64,000 nt of DNA from Svornostia abyssi (GTDB lineage: Bacteria; Actinomycetota; Thermoleophilia; Solirubrobacterales; Solirubrobacteraceae), in assembly GCA_024666565.1 (NCBI GenBank), contig CP088295.1, positions 3,782,001 through 3,846,000 of the forward strand, read 5' to 3'. Made by a program: the position numbers and the translations under genes. The notes under the pieces are model-generated. The model was not told the DNA's origin. It saw nothing but the letters and a program-made list of their open reading frames with translations, and did not search any database. Positions 16,260-25,401 of the stretch are shown here, piece by piece (the first letter of the stretch is position 1; each line of letters begins with the position of its first letter).

Positions 16260-17333
16260 ATGCGCTGGATAGATCTGCATCTCGATCGCAACGAGGCGTC
16301 GGACCTGCTCCCCGTCGCATCCCAGGCCGTGCTCGACGCACACGACTGGGACCTCGCCTACTACATCTTTCTCGACGAGGATCATCTCGACGACGCGGTC
16401 GGCGTGCTCGGCCACCAGGCCGGCGCCCCGCTGGACGAGGCGTGGGAGCACGTCGCGATCGTCACCGACTGCGGGAAGGAAGCCGGGCGCACGGACGACT
16501 CCGAGGCCGCCGCCCGCCACGACGGCTGCGTCTACATCGTCGGCAGCCACTACGGCAAGAAGGCCGGACCGCTGCAGCCCGCGCGCCACTGGATCGCCCG
16601 GTTTCGCGAAGACGCGCTGACCGGCCACCTCGACACGCTCGAGCTGCCGATCCACGTCCTGCGCACGAAGATGCGGCTGCACCGGGCCGTCAACGACGCG
16701 CTCGCCGCCGCCCCGCACCTGGACCTCATCCCGAACGACGACCGGATGTTCGACGCGTTCATCCAGGCCGCCCGCGCCCGCGGGGACCGGGCCGGCAAGA
16801 CCTGGGCGCGGCGCCTGCTCGACGGCGACTACGCGATGAACATCGAGGGCGCCGCGTTCCGGCCGAACGGCAACCTGCTGCTCGGCCTGCGGTTCCCGGT
16901 GTCCGCCACCGGCGCGCCGATCATCGTCGAGGTCGCCGACGTGCCGGCGAGCTTCGACGATCCCGACGTCGAGCCGCGCGTCGTCGCGACCTACCGTCTC
17001 GACGGCGCCGGCGCCCCGGACCACCTGGTCGGCTTCCGCGCGATGTCCGCCCGCGGGGACGACAGCTACGACTGCATCCTCGGGTCGCTCGATGCCTCCG
17101 ACAAGGGCAGCCTGCTGCTCACGTGCTACCCGGCCGGGACGGACCCGGTCTCCGCGCACTGGCGGTTCACCCTGGCGGACACGGACGGCCCGGGAGTCGT
17201 CGCGGCCGAGGAGATCAGGCATTTCCCCGACCAGCAGCGCATCGAGGGCATCTCGCCCGCCCCCGGCGGGCACTACGCGTATGTCGTCGACGAGGACCAT
17301 CGCGTGCACCTGCGGTTCCTCGCCATCGACTGA
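16260..17333 (+). CDS. DUF3616-like hypothetical protein
   Basis: 357 residues, soluble, no signal peptide. The stretch NIEGAAFRPNGNLLLGLRFPV and the later RIEGISPAPGG resemble DUF3616 proteins, which look like beta-propeller-type repeats of EG...P.G. The N-terminal third is rich in Asp/His and may be a separate fold. It starts 38 bases from the 5' end of the divergent tRNA-Gln. No function is known to me. Confidence 0.65.
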   Translation: MRWIDLHLDRNEASDLLPVASQAVLDAHDWDLAYYIFLDEDHLDDAVGVLGHQAGAPLDEAWEHVAIVTDCGKEAGRTDDSEAAARHDGCVYIVGSHYGKKAGPLQPARHWIARFREDALTGHLDTLELPIHVLRTKMRLHRAVNDALAAAPHLDLIPNDDRMFDAFIQAARARGDRAGKTWARRLLDGDYAMNIEGAAFRPNGNLLLGLRFPVSATGAPIIVEVADVPASFDDPDVEPRVVATYRLDGAGAPDHLVGFRAMSARGDDSYDCILGSLDASDKGSLLLTCYPAGTDPVSAHWRFTLADTDGPGVVAAEEIRHFPDQQRIEGISPAPGGHYAYVVDEDHRVHLRFLAID

Positions 17334-17366
17334 CCCGGAGTAACGTGCGCGCACATATCTGCGAGC

Positions 17367-17696
17367 ATGCCCGCCGTGGCCGGGCTCTTCCTCGCGGGTG
17401 CGATCGTCGCCGAGATCTGTGCGACCGTGTGCCTGAAGCTCTCCGACGGACTGTCCCGCCCGGGGTACACCGCGGCGATGATCCTCGGGTACGTCCTCTC
17501 GCTGGCCCTCCTCGCGCAGACGCTGAAGACCATGGACGTCAGTGTCGCCTACGCGATCTGGGCCGGGATCGGGACCGCGGCGATCACGGCGATCGGCATC
17601 GTCGCGTTCTCGGAGCCGCTGACCGCGATGAAGCTCGCGGGCGCGGTGCTCGTCATCGTCGGGGTCGTCGCGCTCAACCTCGAGGGCGCGCACTGA
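17367..17696 (+). CDS. Small multidrug resistance (SMR/EmrE-like) transporter
   Basis: 109 residues with four hydrophobic helices. The essential membrane Glu16 lies in AEICATVCLKLSDG, and the helix 3 motif AYAIWAGIGTA with the conserved Trp is present, as in EmrE/QacE proton antiporters. SMR proteins export quaternary cations or guanidinium; which applies here is not visible. Its 3' end overlaps the convergent methyltransferase gene by 23 bases. Confidence 0.88.
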   Translation: MPAVAGLFLAGAIVAEICATVCLKLSDGLSRPGYTAAMILGYVLSLALLAQTLKTMDVSVAYAIWAGIGTAAITAIGIVAFSEPLTAMKLAGAVLVIVGVVALNLEGAH

Positions 17697-18405
17697 CCGC
17701 CGCCGGGCGGTAGACCCGGATCGTCCAGCCGGCGCCCTGCCCGCTGAAGACCCGTGTCTCGGCAACCGGCGCGCCGAGGGCGGCGTTCAGCCGTCGCATC
17801 AGGCGCCGCGGCCACCACGCCCGGTTGAAGAGGGACACGATGATCACGCCGTCCGGGGTGAGATGCCGGGCGAACCGCTGCGCTTCCTGCACCGGATGGC
17901 GCGGGTAGTACAGGGTTTCGTTGAACACGATCGCGTCGTGCGCGCGGTCCGGGACGTACGTCTCGGCGCTGCCGACGACGTAGCGGGTGCCCGGTTGCCC
18001 CTGCCCCCGGGCGGTCGCCAGGGTCTCGGGGAACAGGTCGACGCCCGTGTACTCGCCGTACCGCAGCCCCTCCTGGAGGATCCCCTGCGCGCAGCCCACG
18101 TCGAGGACCGAGCCGCCGGGCGCGAACGTCTCGACGAACCCCTGAATCGTCCGGTAGCGGCCCATCTCGTTGACGTCGCGCAGCCGGTCCCACGCGTCGC
18201 GCTCGTTCTCGATCCGGTTGTCCCACTCCAGGAACCGCCGCACGGCCCAGTGCGGCGTCGGGATGAACCGCAGCACCGGCATGACCCCGGCCTGCATCGC
18301 GCGGACGATGAGCGAGTCGTTGGCCCGGTCGGGCACGACATGGGTCGGCATCGGCTCGACCCGGCGGAACCGCCGTTCACGGACGACCTCAGTCTGCTGC
18401 TGCAC
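17674..18405 (-). CDS. SAM-dependent methyltransferase (class I, type 11-like)
   Basis: 243 residues from GTG 18405, with GGGGG four bases upstream. Motif I VLDVGCAQG, an acidic strand end GVDLFPE and motif IV-like HDAIVFNETLYY identify a class I methyltransferase. The N-terminal 90 residues, including WDNRIENERDAWDRLRD, are probably the substrate cap. The target is unknown; it lies 53 bases downstream of the FAD oxidoreductase and may be the last gene of that operon. Confidence 0.75.
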   Translation of the reverse strand: MQQQTEVVRERRFRRVEPMPTHVVPDRANDSLIVRAMQAGVMPVLRFIPTPHWAVRRFLEWDNRIENERDAWDRLRDVNEMGRYRTIQGFVETFAPGGSVLDVGCAQGILQEGLRYGEYTGVDLFPETLATARGQGQPGTRYVVGSAETYVPDRAHDAIVFNETLYYPRHPVQEAQRFARHLTPDGVIIVSLFNRAWWPRRLMRRLNAALGAPVAETRVFSGQGAGWTIRVYRPAAVSARPRG

Positions 18406-18458
18406 GTATCCCCCAGTTGTTCGCCGCCGCCAGCCGGGACGACACCTGGGCACTAACG

Positions 18459-19700
18459 TTACAGCTGTGTGAGATCCTGTGTCACGTCGGCGAGCGCCTC
18501 GCGATGCGCGGCGAGGTCGCTGTGCGCGGTGAGGAACCGCCGGGCGTGCTCGAGGTCGCCGCTGCGCCCCACCGTGAGCGCCGCCGCGAGCTTGCCTTCG
18601 CGCAGCAGCCACAACGTGAACTCGCCGTCATCGAGCGAGCCGCGGACGATCTCCTCGTCGAACCCGTCGAGCGCCGGCCCGACGGACTCCAGCGTCGCCC
18701 AGTCCGCGAGGTCGGACCAGAAGTACGGCACCTCGGTGTGCGCGACGTCGTCGCCGAGCATGTTCGCCGCGACGGTCTTGCCGTGGGCGACGGCGACCTC
18801 GAAGTGCTCGATGCGGACGTGGCGGCCGTGGATGGCGCTGTGGTACTCGCACATGTCGCCCGCGGCGTAGATCCCGGCTGCGCTCGTGCGCAGACGGTCG
18901 TCACACAGCACCCCGCCCGCCGGGCCGAGGTCGAGCTTCGCCGCGCGCGCGAGCATGACGTCCGGCACCGCGCCGACACCGAGCACGACGGCGTCGGCGT
19001 CCAGCACCGTCCCGCCCTTGAGCACCACCCGCTCGACGCTCTGGCCCTCGCCCTCGAAGCGGTCGACCTCCGCACCCCCGACGAAGCGGATGCCCTTCGA
19101 CTCCAGCAGACCCTCGAAGAACCGGCCCGCGGTGTCGCCGAACCCGCGCGAGAGCGGCAGCTCCTCCTGCATGACGACCGTGCAGCGATGGCCGAGGGAG
19201 GTCAGCGTCGCCGCGACCTCGCAACCGATGTACGAGCCGCCGACGAGCACGACGTTCCCCGCCTCCGCGGTGTCGTCGCGAATCGCGTCCGCGTTGCGCA
19301 GGGCGCGCAGGTAGTGGATGCCCTCCAGGTCCGACCCGTCGACAGGCAGGCGCCGCACGTTCGCGCCGGACGCGATGAGCGCCTGGTCGAACGACACGGT
19401 CTGCTTCGTGGAGAGCGTGGCCTCCTTCGCGTCCGTGTCGAGCTTCATGACGCTCGTGCGGGTCAGCAGCTCGATGTCCTGATCGGCGTACCACTCCGGC
19501 GGATGCAGGTACGCATCCTCCTTCGCGCTCTTGCCGGCCAGGTACTCCTTGCTCCCCGGCGGCCGCTCGTACGGCGGGTCGGGCTCGCGGCCGACGAGCA
19601 GGATGCTGCCCGAGAACCCGCGCTCGCGCAGGGTCTGCGCGCAGCTCGCGCTCGCCGCGCCGCCCCCGACCAGCAGGACGTCGACGTGCCGGTCAGCCAT
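18459..19700 (-). CDS. FAD-dependent pyridine nucleotide-disulfide-type oxidoreductase (ferredoxin reductase-like)
   Basis: 413 residues from ATG 19700, overlapping the upstream trkA stop by 8 bases. FAD motif VLLVGGGAASASCA at the N terminus, PPGSKEYL loop, NAD(P)H motif VVLVGGSYIGCEVA near 150 and the second FAD motif IYAAGDMCEY near 280 match the BphA4/rubredoxin reductase branch. No redox cysteine pair is seen, so it likely passes electrons to a ferredoxin or acts on a small molecule. Its place at the end of a permease-RCK operon suggests a redox or NAD(P)H input to that transport system, which is inference. Confidence 0.85.
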   Translation of the reverse strand: MADRHVDVLLVGGGAASASCAQTLRERGFSGSILLVGREPDPPYERPPGSKEYLAGKSAKEDAYLHPPEWYADQDIELLTRTSVMKLDTDAKEATLSTKQTVSFDQALIASGANVRRLPVDGSDLEGIHYLRALRNADAIRDDTAEAGNVVLVGGSYIGCEVAATLTSLGHRCTVVMQEELPLSRGFGDTAGRFFEGLLESKGIRFVGGAEVDRFEGEGQSVERVVLKGGTVLDADAVVLGVGAVPDVMLARAAKLDLGPAGGVLCDDRLRTSAAGIYAAGDMCEYHSAIHGRHVRIEHFEVAVAHGKTVAANMLGDDVAHTEVPYFWSDLADWATLESVGPALDGFDEEIVRGSLDDGEFTLWLLREGKLAAALTVGRSGDLEHARRFLTAHSDLAAHREALADVTQDLTQL

Positions 19701-20367
19701 GCGTGCCGTTGCTTGCGAACTGGGACGTGATCGAGTCCTCAAGGCCCGGATCGAGGACCACGAGCACCTCGTCGCCCGCGTTCACGACGGTGTCCGGCTT
19801 CGGCACGAATCCCCCGCCGCCCGCGGGCAGCACCGAGATGATGAGGCTGCCGTCCGGGAGCTCGATCTCATCGATGCGACGGCCCTCGGCCGGCGCGCCC
19901 GGCGTGACCTCGACCTCGATGATCTCGAGCTGCTCGTCGGGCAGGTCGAGGAGGTGCACCAGGCCGTGACCGGGGACCTCGTGCTCGATGAGGTTGAGGA
20001 TGAGGTCGGTGGCGCTCACGGCGGGCATGATGTTGAGCAGCCGGAAGTGCTGCAGGTTCCGCGGGTTGTTGCAGCGGGCGATGATCCGCTCGCACAGGTA
20101 CTTCTCTTTGGCCACCTGGCAGATGAGGATGTTGTCCTCGTCGTCACCGGTGACGGCCACGACGAGGTCGGCGCGGCCGATCCCCGCGCGCTCCAGGACC
20201 CACAGCTCCGTGCCGTCGCCGTACTGCACGACGTGCTCGAGCTCCTGCTCCAGGCGCAGATACGTCGCGCGGTTCTGATCGACGAGGGTGACCTCGTGGT
20301 TGCTGCGCAGCAGCTCGCGCGCCAGGTTCAGGCCCACCTTGCCGCCGCCGACGATGACGACGTACAT
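19693..20367 (-). CDS. TrkA-type K+ regulatory subunit (RCK_N + RCK_C)
   Basis: 224 residues. The Rossmann dinucleotide motif VVIVGGGKVGLNLA starts at residue 3, with acidic strand end VDQN, then GDGTELWVLERAGI and AVTGDDEDN; residues about 140-215 form the RCK_C half. Such cytoplasmic proteins gate K+ transporters in response to NAD(H) or nucleotides. It begins one base inside the stop of the preceding RCK gene (TGATG). No TrkH/TrkG channel is adjacent; the nearest membrane partners are the two APC permeases upstream in the same operon. Confidence 0.88.
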   Translation of the reverse strand: MYVVIVGGGKVGLNLARELLRSNHEVTLVDQNRATYLRLEQELEHVVQYGDGTELWVLERAGIGRADLVVAVTGDDEDNILICQVAKEKYLCERIIARCNNPRNLQHFRLLNIMPAVSATDLILNLIEHEVPGHGLVHLLDLPDEQLEIIEVEVTPGAPAEGRRIDEIELPDGSLIISVLPAGGGGFVPKPDTVVNAGDEVLVVLDPGLEDSITSQFASNGTHG

Positions 20368-20792
20368 CAGGCAGTCAGCCCCAGAGACGCGTTGAACATC
20401 TCGATCGCGTGCTTCGTCGGGCAGATGGTGTTCAGCCCCTGTTCGCGGTACCAGTCCGAGCGGGCGGGATCCATGACGCGCACGATGACACGGTCGACGC
20501 CGAAGCGCCGCTGCGCGACCTGCGAGATCGTGAGGTTCGTGTTGTCGCCGTTCGTCGAGGCGATGAAGACATCGGCCTCTTCGATCCCGGCCGCGATCAG
20601 CGCCTCGACTTCGAGCGCCGTGCCGACGGTGAAACGACCGCCGGCCTCCTCCCAGGTGGTGTCCATGCCGGCGTCGAGCCGCTCGTGGCTGAGCGGGTCG
20701 TCATCCAGGACCGAAACCTCATGACCGGCAGCCAGCGCGGACCGGGCCACAGCGGACCCGACGCGCCCGGCGCCGACGATCAAGACGAGCAT
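20367..20792 (-). CDS. TrkA-N (RCK_N) single-domain protein
   Basis: 141 residues: Rossmann motif VLIVGAGRVGSAVA, acidic LDDD at the second strand, and ASTNGDNTNL in place of the usual TGDDE. The RCK_C half is absent, so it probably assembles with the next gene product as a mixed ring, as proposed for the CeoB/CeoC pair of mycobacteria. It follows the second APC permease by 42 bases. Confidence 0.87.
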   Translation of the reverse strand: MLVLIVGAGRVGSAVARSALAAGHEVSVLDDDPLSHERLDAGMDTTWEEAGGRFTVGTALEVEALIAAGIEEADVFIASTNGDNTNLTISQVAQRRFGVDRVIVRVMDPARSDWYREQGLNTICPTKHAIEMFNASLGLTA

Positions 20793-20834
20793 GCGCCGGA
20801 CTCTAGTACGTCCATCCGCCCGGTCGCCTGCCCG

Positions 20835-22772
20835 TCAGGGCGCAGGCGGCTCCTCGACCGCGTCCGGCATCGCCTCGGCCGGCGGCGCGGTCAGGATCAC
20901 GCGGCACGGCGCCTTCTGCAGCACGTACTTCGTGGCCTCACCGACATAGTTGTCGAGCGGCCCCCCGCGCCCGCCCAGCCGGGCCCCGCCGCGGATCCGT
21001 GACGGCTCTTCGGCCGCCAGCACGATCGCTTCGACGCCGCGGCGGCGCGCCTCGTCGCAGATCGCCTGCCCCGCGCGCCGGGCGCGGACCGTGGCGGTGG
21101 CGACCTGAACGCCCTCGTACTCCTCGCCGACCGCCTTGGCCCGGGCCAGCGCCGTGCGCGCCCGCTTGAGCTGCTCGTCGGGCAGGCGCGCGTCGATCGG
21201 CAGGGACATCGGGACCTCGAAGATCCAGATGGCCTCGATCGTCGCCCCCTCGTCGTCCTCGCCCTCCTCCGCGGCGAGCCGCCCGGCGGTCTGCACGATG
21301 TCATCGTCCAGGGCGTTGCCGAGGATCGGCACGAGGATGGAGCCGAACTCCGCCCGCTGCGCCTCGCGCCGCAGCGCCGCCTCCGGCACCTGCACGCGCT
21401 CGAACAGCGGCATGTCGCGCACGCGGCGGTAGCCGACGTACATCACGAGGCCCGCGAGCATCCAGCCGGCGCCCACGAACCGCGCCGCGTCGTGGAACAG
21501 CACCAGGCTCGCGAGCAGCACGACGGAGACCACCAGGCCGACGACCGCGGGCAGTGGCAGCGATCCGCCGCGGACCCGGACCGAGAGCGGGATCCGGTAC
21601 GGCCGGGTGAGCTGCGGCTCGCGGTACCGCAGGACGATGATCGACAGGTGCGCGAGGGTGAACGCCAGGAGCGCGCCGAAGGCGTAGATGCCGACGAGGA
21701 ACTCGAGGTCCTGCGGGAGCACGAGGACGATCGCGAGCGCCGCGGCGATGAGGATGACGACGAACGGCGTGGCCCGAGACGGGTGCAGCCGGCCGAGCCG
21801 CTGCGGGATCTGCCGGTTCGTCGCCAGCGAGTACGCGAGCCGCGACAGGCCGAGCATCGCGGAGTTCGCGGCTGCGACGAGCGTGACGGCCGCCAGCGCC
21901 GCGACGACGTACGTCAGCGCGTCGGCGAGCCAGGCGGGGTCGAAGACCTCGACGACGCCGACGACCGGCGCCTCGACTTCGTCCTCGAGCGGGCTGCGCC
22001 CGTCCGTGACGGGGAGTGCCGTGACCGCCACGAGCGCGATGCCGGTGTAGATGACGAGGACCGATCCTGCGGCGCTCGTGATCAGGCGCCGCAGGGCCGC
22101 ACGGCCGACCCGCAGCTCCCCGGCGAGGCCGGACGCCGACTCCAGCCCGGTGAACGCGACGGTCGCGAGCGTCAGGGCGAAGACCACGTCGCCCCACGAC
22201 GGCGACGTGCCGAGCTCGATGGGGTCCAGCAGGACGTCGGGCTGGAAGAACAGGATGAGGCCCAGGACGACGATGAGCGCCTGGAGCGCCAGGTCGGCGA
22301 TGACGAGCGCGCCCACGCGCTTGGCGCGAGTCGCGCTGAACCCGCGGATGTTGCGGACCGCGACGTAGCCGATGATCGCCACGCACGCCACGGTCTCCAC
22401 GGCGCCGCTTCCCAGGGGTTCCCAGAAGACTGCGAGATAGTTCGTGGCCGACAGCGACGTGACCGCGATGAGGATGAGGAAGTCCAGGAGGATGGCCCAG
22501 CCCGCCACGAAGCTCCACAGCTCGTTGAACGCGTAGCGGGCGAAGACGGTGGAACCAGAGCGTTCCTGATGCAGCGAGGCTCCCTCCACGTACGTCATCG
22601 CGGTGAGCGCGAAGAACAGCCCCGCCAGGAGGAAGACGAGCGGCGTCAACCCCAGCGCGCGCTCGGCGATGACGCCGAGTGAGAAGTAGATCGCGCTCGC
22701 GAGCGACGTCCAGATGACCGCGAACAGCGTGGGTGCGCCGAGCGCGCGGCGCCCGAGGCCGGCCTGGTTCAT
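20835..22772 (-). CDS. APC-superfamily permease with C-terminal UspA-like domain
   Basis: 645 residues from ATG 22772, preceded by GGGAG. About 12 hydrophobic helices cover residues 15-460 with the APC-type start APTLFAVIWTSLASAIYFSLG and helix with TGLESASG. The soluble C terminus (about 475-620) has UspA features: FGSILVPILGN, a central AICDEARRRGVEAIVLAAEE and the ending KAPCRVILT. KimA of Bacillus subtilis, a K+ importer, has this same APC-plus-Usp design; most relatives are annotated as amino acid permeases. It shares ATGA with the upstream small membrane gene. Confidence 0.85.
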   Translation of the reverse strand: MNQAGLGRRALGAPTLFAVIWTSLASAIYFSLGVIAERALGLTPLVFLLAGLFFALTAMTYVEGASLHQERSGSTVFARYAFNELWSFVAGWAILLDFLILIAVTSLSATNYLAVFWEPLGSGAVETVACVAIIGYVAVRNIRGFSATRAKRVGALVIADLALQALIVVLGLILFFQPDVLLDPIELGTSPSWGDVVFALTLATVAFTGLESASGLAGELRVGRAALRRLITSAAGSVLVIYTGIALVAVTALPVTDGRSPLEDEVEAPVVGVVEVFDPAWLADALTYVVAALAAVTLVAAANSAMLGLSRLAYSLATNRQIPQRLGRLHPSRATPFVVILIAAALAIVLVLPQDLEFLVGIYAFGALLAFTLAHLSIIVLRYREPQLTRPYRIPLSVRVRGGSLPLPAVVGLVVSVVLLASLVLFHDAARFVGAGWMLAGLVMYVGYRRVRDMPLFERVQVPEAALRREAQRAEFGSILVPILGNALDDDIVQTAGRLAAEEGEDDEGATIEAIWIFEVPMSLPIDARLPDEQLKRARTALARAKAVGEEYEGVQVATATVRARRAGQAICDEARRRGVEAIVLAAEEPSRIRGGARLGGRGGPLDNYVGEATKYVLQKAPCRVILTAPPAEAMPDAVEEPPAP

Positions 22773-22966
22773 CCGCGCTCCCTCGCTTGCTCGAGCCACA
22801 GCCGCGCCACGCCCGCGCCGCCGAGCAGCAGCCCGAACAGGACCCCGACCGACAGCACGCCGCCGCCGCGCGCGACGGTGCTCACGAGCAGGGCCACGCC
22901 GAGCAGCACGAGCAGGACCGACAGCACGCGGGTTCCGGCGCGGTGGATGGAGGCGGGGTCAGGCAC
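22769..22966 (-). CDS. Small two-helix membrane protein between the permeases (65 aa)
   Basis: From GTG 22966 the product has a short polar start, two hydrophobic helices (about 15-34 and 38-56) around VARGGG, and a charged end WLEQARERG. Its stop overlaps the permease start by four bases and it begins 22 bases after the other permease gene, so it is translated as part of the operon. It may be a small accessory subunit. I recognise no family. Confidence 0.65.
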   Translation of the reverse strand: MPDPASIHRAGTRVLSVLLVLLGVALLVSTVARGGGVLSVGVLFGLLLGGAGVARLWLEQARERG

Positions 22967-22988
22967 GGCGCAGAGGGTACGGGCGGGG

Positions 22989-24890
22989 TCAGCCCGCAAG
23001 CACGCGGGACTGCGGCTGGGGCTCGGATTCGATGATGACGCGGCACGGTCGCTCGGCCAGCACGGTCTCCAGCGTCTTGCCGAAGACGCTGGACCCGGTG
23101 GTGCGCGGGGGCAGCGGCATGACGATCGCTCGCGCGCGCATCGCCCGCGCCTCATCGACGATCGTGCGTCCCGCCTGTCCGGCGCGGACCTTCGCCCACC
23201 GGCCGGTGACGCGTCGCCCGCCCTGCAGCCGCGCCTGCTCGATGAGCGCGCGCGCCTGCGCCTCCTTCGCCGGCATCGCGGCGTTGATCGGCGACGAGGC
23301 CGGGACGGTGATGAGGACCATGACGTAGATCCCGCGGCGCCGACGGGCCGCGAGCCGGACCGCGGTGGCGAGGGCGTCGGGGTCGTACTCGGGCGTGACC
23401 TCGAGCGCGACGAGGATCGAGTCGTACTCCGCCTCGGTCTCCGTGACCGGGCGCGGGAGCGCGACCTTCACCGTGGTGGACAGGTCCAGCCCCTGGTTGC
23501 GGCGATACGCGACGTAGACGCCGATGCCGACCGCCAGCCAGATCACGCCGGCGATCGCCACCTCCGGGTTCAGGACGGTGACGACGACGAACGCCGTGCC
23601 CGTGCCGAGCCCGCCGATGATGGCGGTGGGCGGCAGGTCGTGGCCGCGGATGCGGATGTTCCCCGGCCCCCGGTACGGGCGCTCGACATCGGGCTGACGT
23701 ACGCGCAGCACGATCAGCGCCACGTGCGCGATCGTGAAGGACAGCATCGCGCCGAACGCGTACATGTTGCCCAGGAACTCCGCCTGGCCCGGGATGAGCG
23801 TCAGGCATGCGACGACGCCGAAGACGAGGATCCCGACCCACGGGGTGCCGTACTTCGGGTGCAGCTGGCGCAGCTGGTCGGGCATCTGCCGGTGGATGCC
23901 CATGGAGTAGACGAGCCGCGACACGCCGATGATCCCGGCGTTCGTGGCCAGGAACAGGATCGTGGCCGCGAGCAGGCCGACGTACAGCTCACCGGCAGCC
24001 TGCAGCGGGCCGAGGTCGATCTCCTTGACGACGCCGAGGATCGGGTCGCCCGCGAAGCCGCCCTCCTCCTCCGGCAGGCCCAGCAGCGTCTGATATTCGC
24101 CGGTCTCCTCGTTGAACGTCACCGGCAGCGCGCTCAGGGCGATCGCCGGGAGCGTGAAGTAGATGGCGAACACCGCGATCTGCACGCGGTTGATCGCGGC
24201 CGGGATCGTCTTCGCCTCGTCCCTGGCCTCCTCGGCCATGTTCGAGATCGTCTCGATCCCGGTGTAGGCGATCATGCCCAGCGGGATGGCGACGAGGAAC
24301 TGCGTCCAGGTCGGCGCCACGCCGAAGTCGACATTCGCCTGCAACACGTCGGGAGAGAACACGAGCACGAACCCGACGATCACGAGCGCCAGCTGCGTGA
24401 GGAAGTCGACGACCGCGAGCGTGATGTTCAGACCCGCGGACTCCTTCACGCCGACGACGTTCACGACCGACAGCAGCACGATGACGCCGATGCCGAAGAT
24501 GATGTCCCCCGGCGCGGTCTTCAGCGGCTCCCAGAACAGCCCGCCGAGGTAGTGCGGCACGAAGAACGCCGAGATGGCGATCGTGATGAGGTAGTTGAGC
24601 ATCTGCCCCCACGCGGCGAAGAACGAGACGAACTCGTTGAACGCGCGGCGAGCGAAGCTGGAAGACCCCCCTGCCTCGGGGTACATCGCGGTGGCCTCGG
24701 CGTATGTCGCGGCCGTGCAGAAGAAGAACGCGCCGGTGATGAGGAACACCAGCGGCGTGAGGCCGAGCGCGAGGCCCGCGACGAGGCCCAGCGCGTAGTA
24801 GATCGACGAGCCGACGTTGCCGTAGGCCGTGGAGAACAGCGCGTTGACGCCGAGTACGCGCTGGAGTCCGTGAAGGCGACGCTCGGCCAA
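22989..24890 (-). CDS. APC-superfamily permease with C-terminal UspA-like domain (paralogue)
   Basis: 633 residues. An in-frame TAG lies 15 bases upstream of TTG 24890, so TTG is the longest possible start; a GTG 14 codons later is the alternative. Twelve helices, with NALFSTAYGNVGSSIYYALG at the APC substrate-binding helix, AYTGIETISNMAEEARDE in helix 6, and a C-terminal UspA-like region beginning EYDSILVALEV and ending AERPCRVIIESE. It heads the operon permease - small protein - permease - RCK - RCK - oxidoreductase. Residue GNVGSS and the Usp tail are shared with KimA-like K+ importers; amino acid transport remains possible. Confidence 0.85.
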   Translation of the reverse strand: MAERRLHGLQRVLGVNALFSTAYGNVGSSIYYALGLVAGLALGLTPLVFLITGAFFFCTAATYAEATAMYPEAGGSSSFARRAFNEFVSFFAAWGQMLNYLITIAISAFFVPHYLGGLFWEPLKTAPGDIIFGIGVIVLLSVVNVVGVKESAGLNITLAVVDFLTQLALVIVGFVLVFSPDVLQANVDFGVAPTWTQFLVAIPLGMIAYTGIETISNMAEEARDEAKTIPAAINRVQIAVFAIYFTLPAIALSALPVTFNEETGEYQTLLGLPEEEGGFAGDPILGVVKEIDLGPLQAAGELYVGLLAATILFLATNAGIIGVSRLVYSMGIHRQMPDQLRQLHPKYGTPWVGILVFGVVACLTLIPGQAEFLGNMYAFGAMLSFTIAHVALIVLRVRQPDVERPYRGPGNIRIRGHDLPPTAIIGGLGTGTAFVVVTVLNPEVAIAGVIWLAVGIGVYVAYRRNQGLDLSTTVKVALPRPVTETEAEYDSILVALEVTPEYDPDALATAVRLAARRRRGIYVMVLITVPASSPINAAMPAKEAQARALIEQARLQGGRRVTGRWAKVRAGQAGRTIVDEARAMRARAIVMPLPPRTTGSSVFGKTLETVLAERPCRVIIESEPQPQSRVLAG

Positions 24891-24933
24891 AGCCGGGGAA
24901 GCCTAGCGCTCCCCCGGGGTGACCGCCTGTGCC

Positions 24934-25401
24934 CTACTGACCCGGGATCCAGAGCCGGCTCGGCGGCTCCTGCCCGGCGGGCGGCTCAGGGGCCGCGGCG
25001 GGCTGCTCCGGGGCGGGTGCCTCTCCCGGCGCGGCCGGTTCGCCTGCGCCGCCGCCCGCACCGCGGGCGTAGGCCATCTGCAGCTGTGAGAGGGCGTCAC
25101 GCAGCTGCCCGGCCTCGGGGCCGAGCGCGGACTCGACGAACGGCAGCAGCGCCCGTGAGGCGTCGATCGCCTGCTGGAGCTGCTCGGGGTCCTGCTCGTC
25201 CTCGGTGCCGGGCGCGATGCCGGCCTTGCGGGCGCCGAGGTTGATCAGCGACACGACGGTCTGGACGATGACGTCCTCGACGCGCAGGCGCTTGATCTCG
25301 GCCTCGTACGCGGCCCGGAGCTCCTCCTCGGTGGGCTGCCGGCCCTCGCCGGGGCCTCCGGGGGGAAACCCTCCACCGGGCGGCTGATCGGAAAAGCTCA
25401 C
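24934..25401 (-). CDS. Hypothetical helical protein with Pro/Gly/Ala-rich ends (155 aa)
   Basis: 155 residues from ATG 25401, overlapping the upstream GCS2 stop by four bases. The middle (about 23-113) is helical: a charged EELRAAYEAEIKRLRVEDV segment, then VQTVVSLINLGARKAG and a second helix pair ending LRDALSQLQMAYARG. Both ends are low complexity. No signal peptide or catalytic motif. Coupling to glutamate-cysteine ligase-like GCS2 and the t6A/rex operon suggests a housekeeping role; the function is unknown to me. Confidence 0.7.
   Translation of the reverse strand: MSFSDQPPGGGFPPGGPGEGRQPTEEELRAAYEAEIKRLRVEDVIVQTVVSLINLGARKAGIAPGTEDEQDPEQLQQAIDASRALLPFVESALGPEAGQLRDALSQLQMAYARGAGGGAGEPAAPGEAPAPEQPAAAPEPPAGQEPPSRLWIPGQ

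Noticed and set aside
17345..17354. GTGCGCGCAC palindrome before the SMR gene as a guanidine riboswitch or operator
   Set aside because: Ten bases of alternating G/C are common at this composition, and no riboswitch-like paired structure is visible in the 33-base gap.
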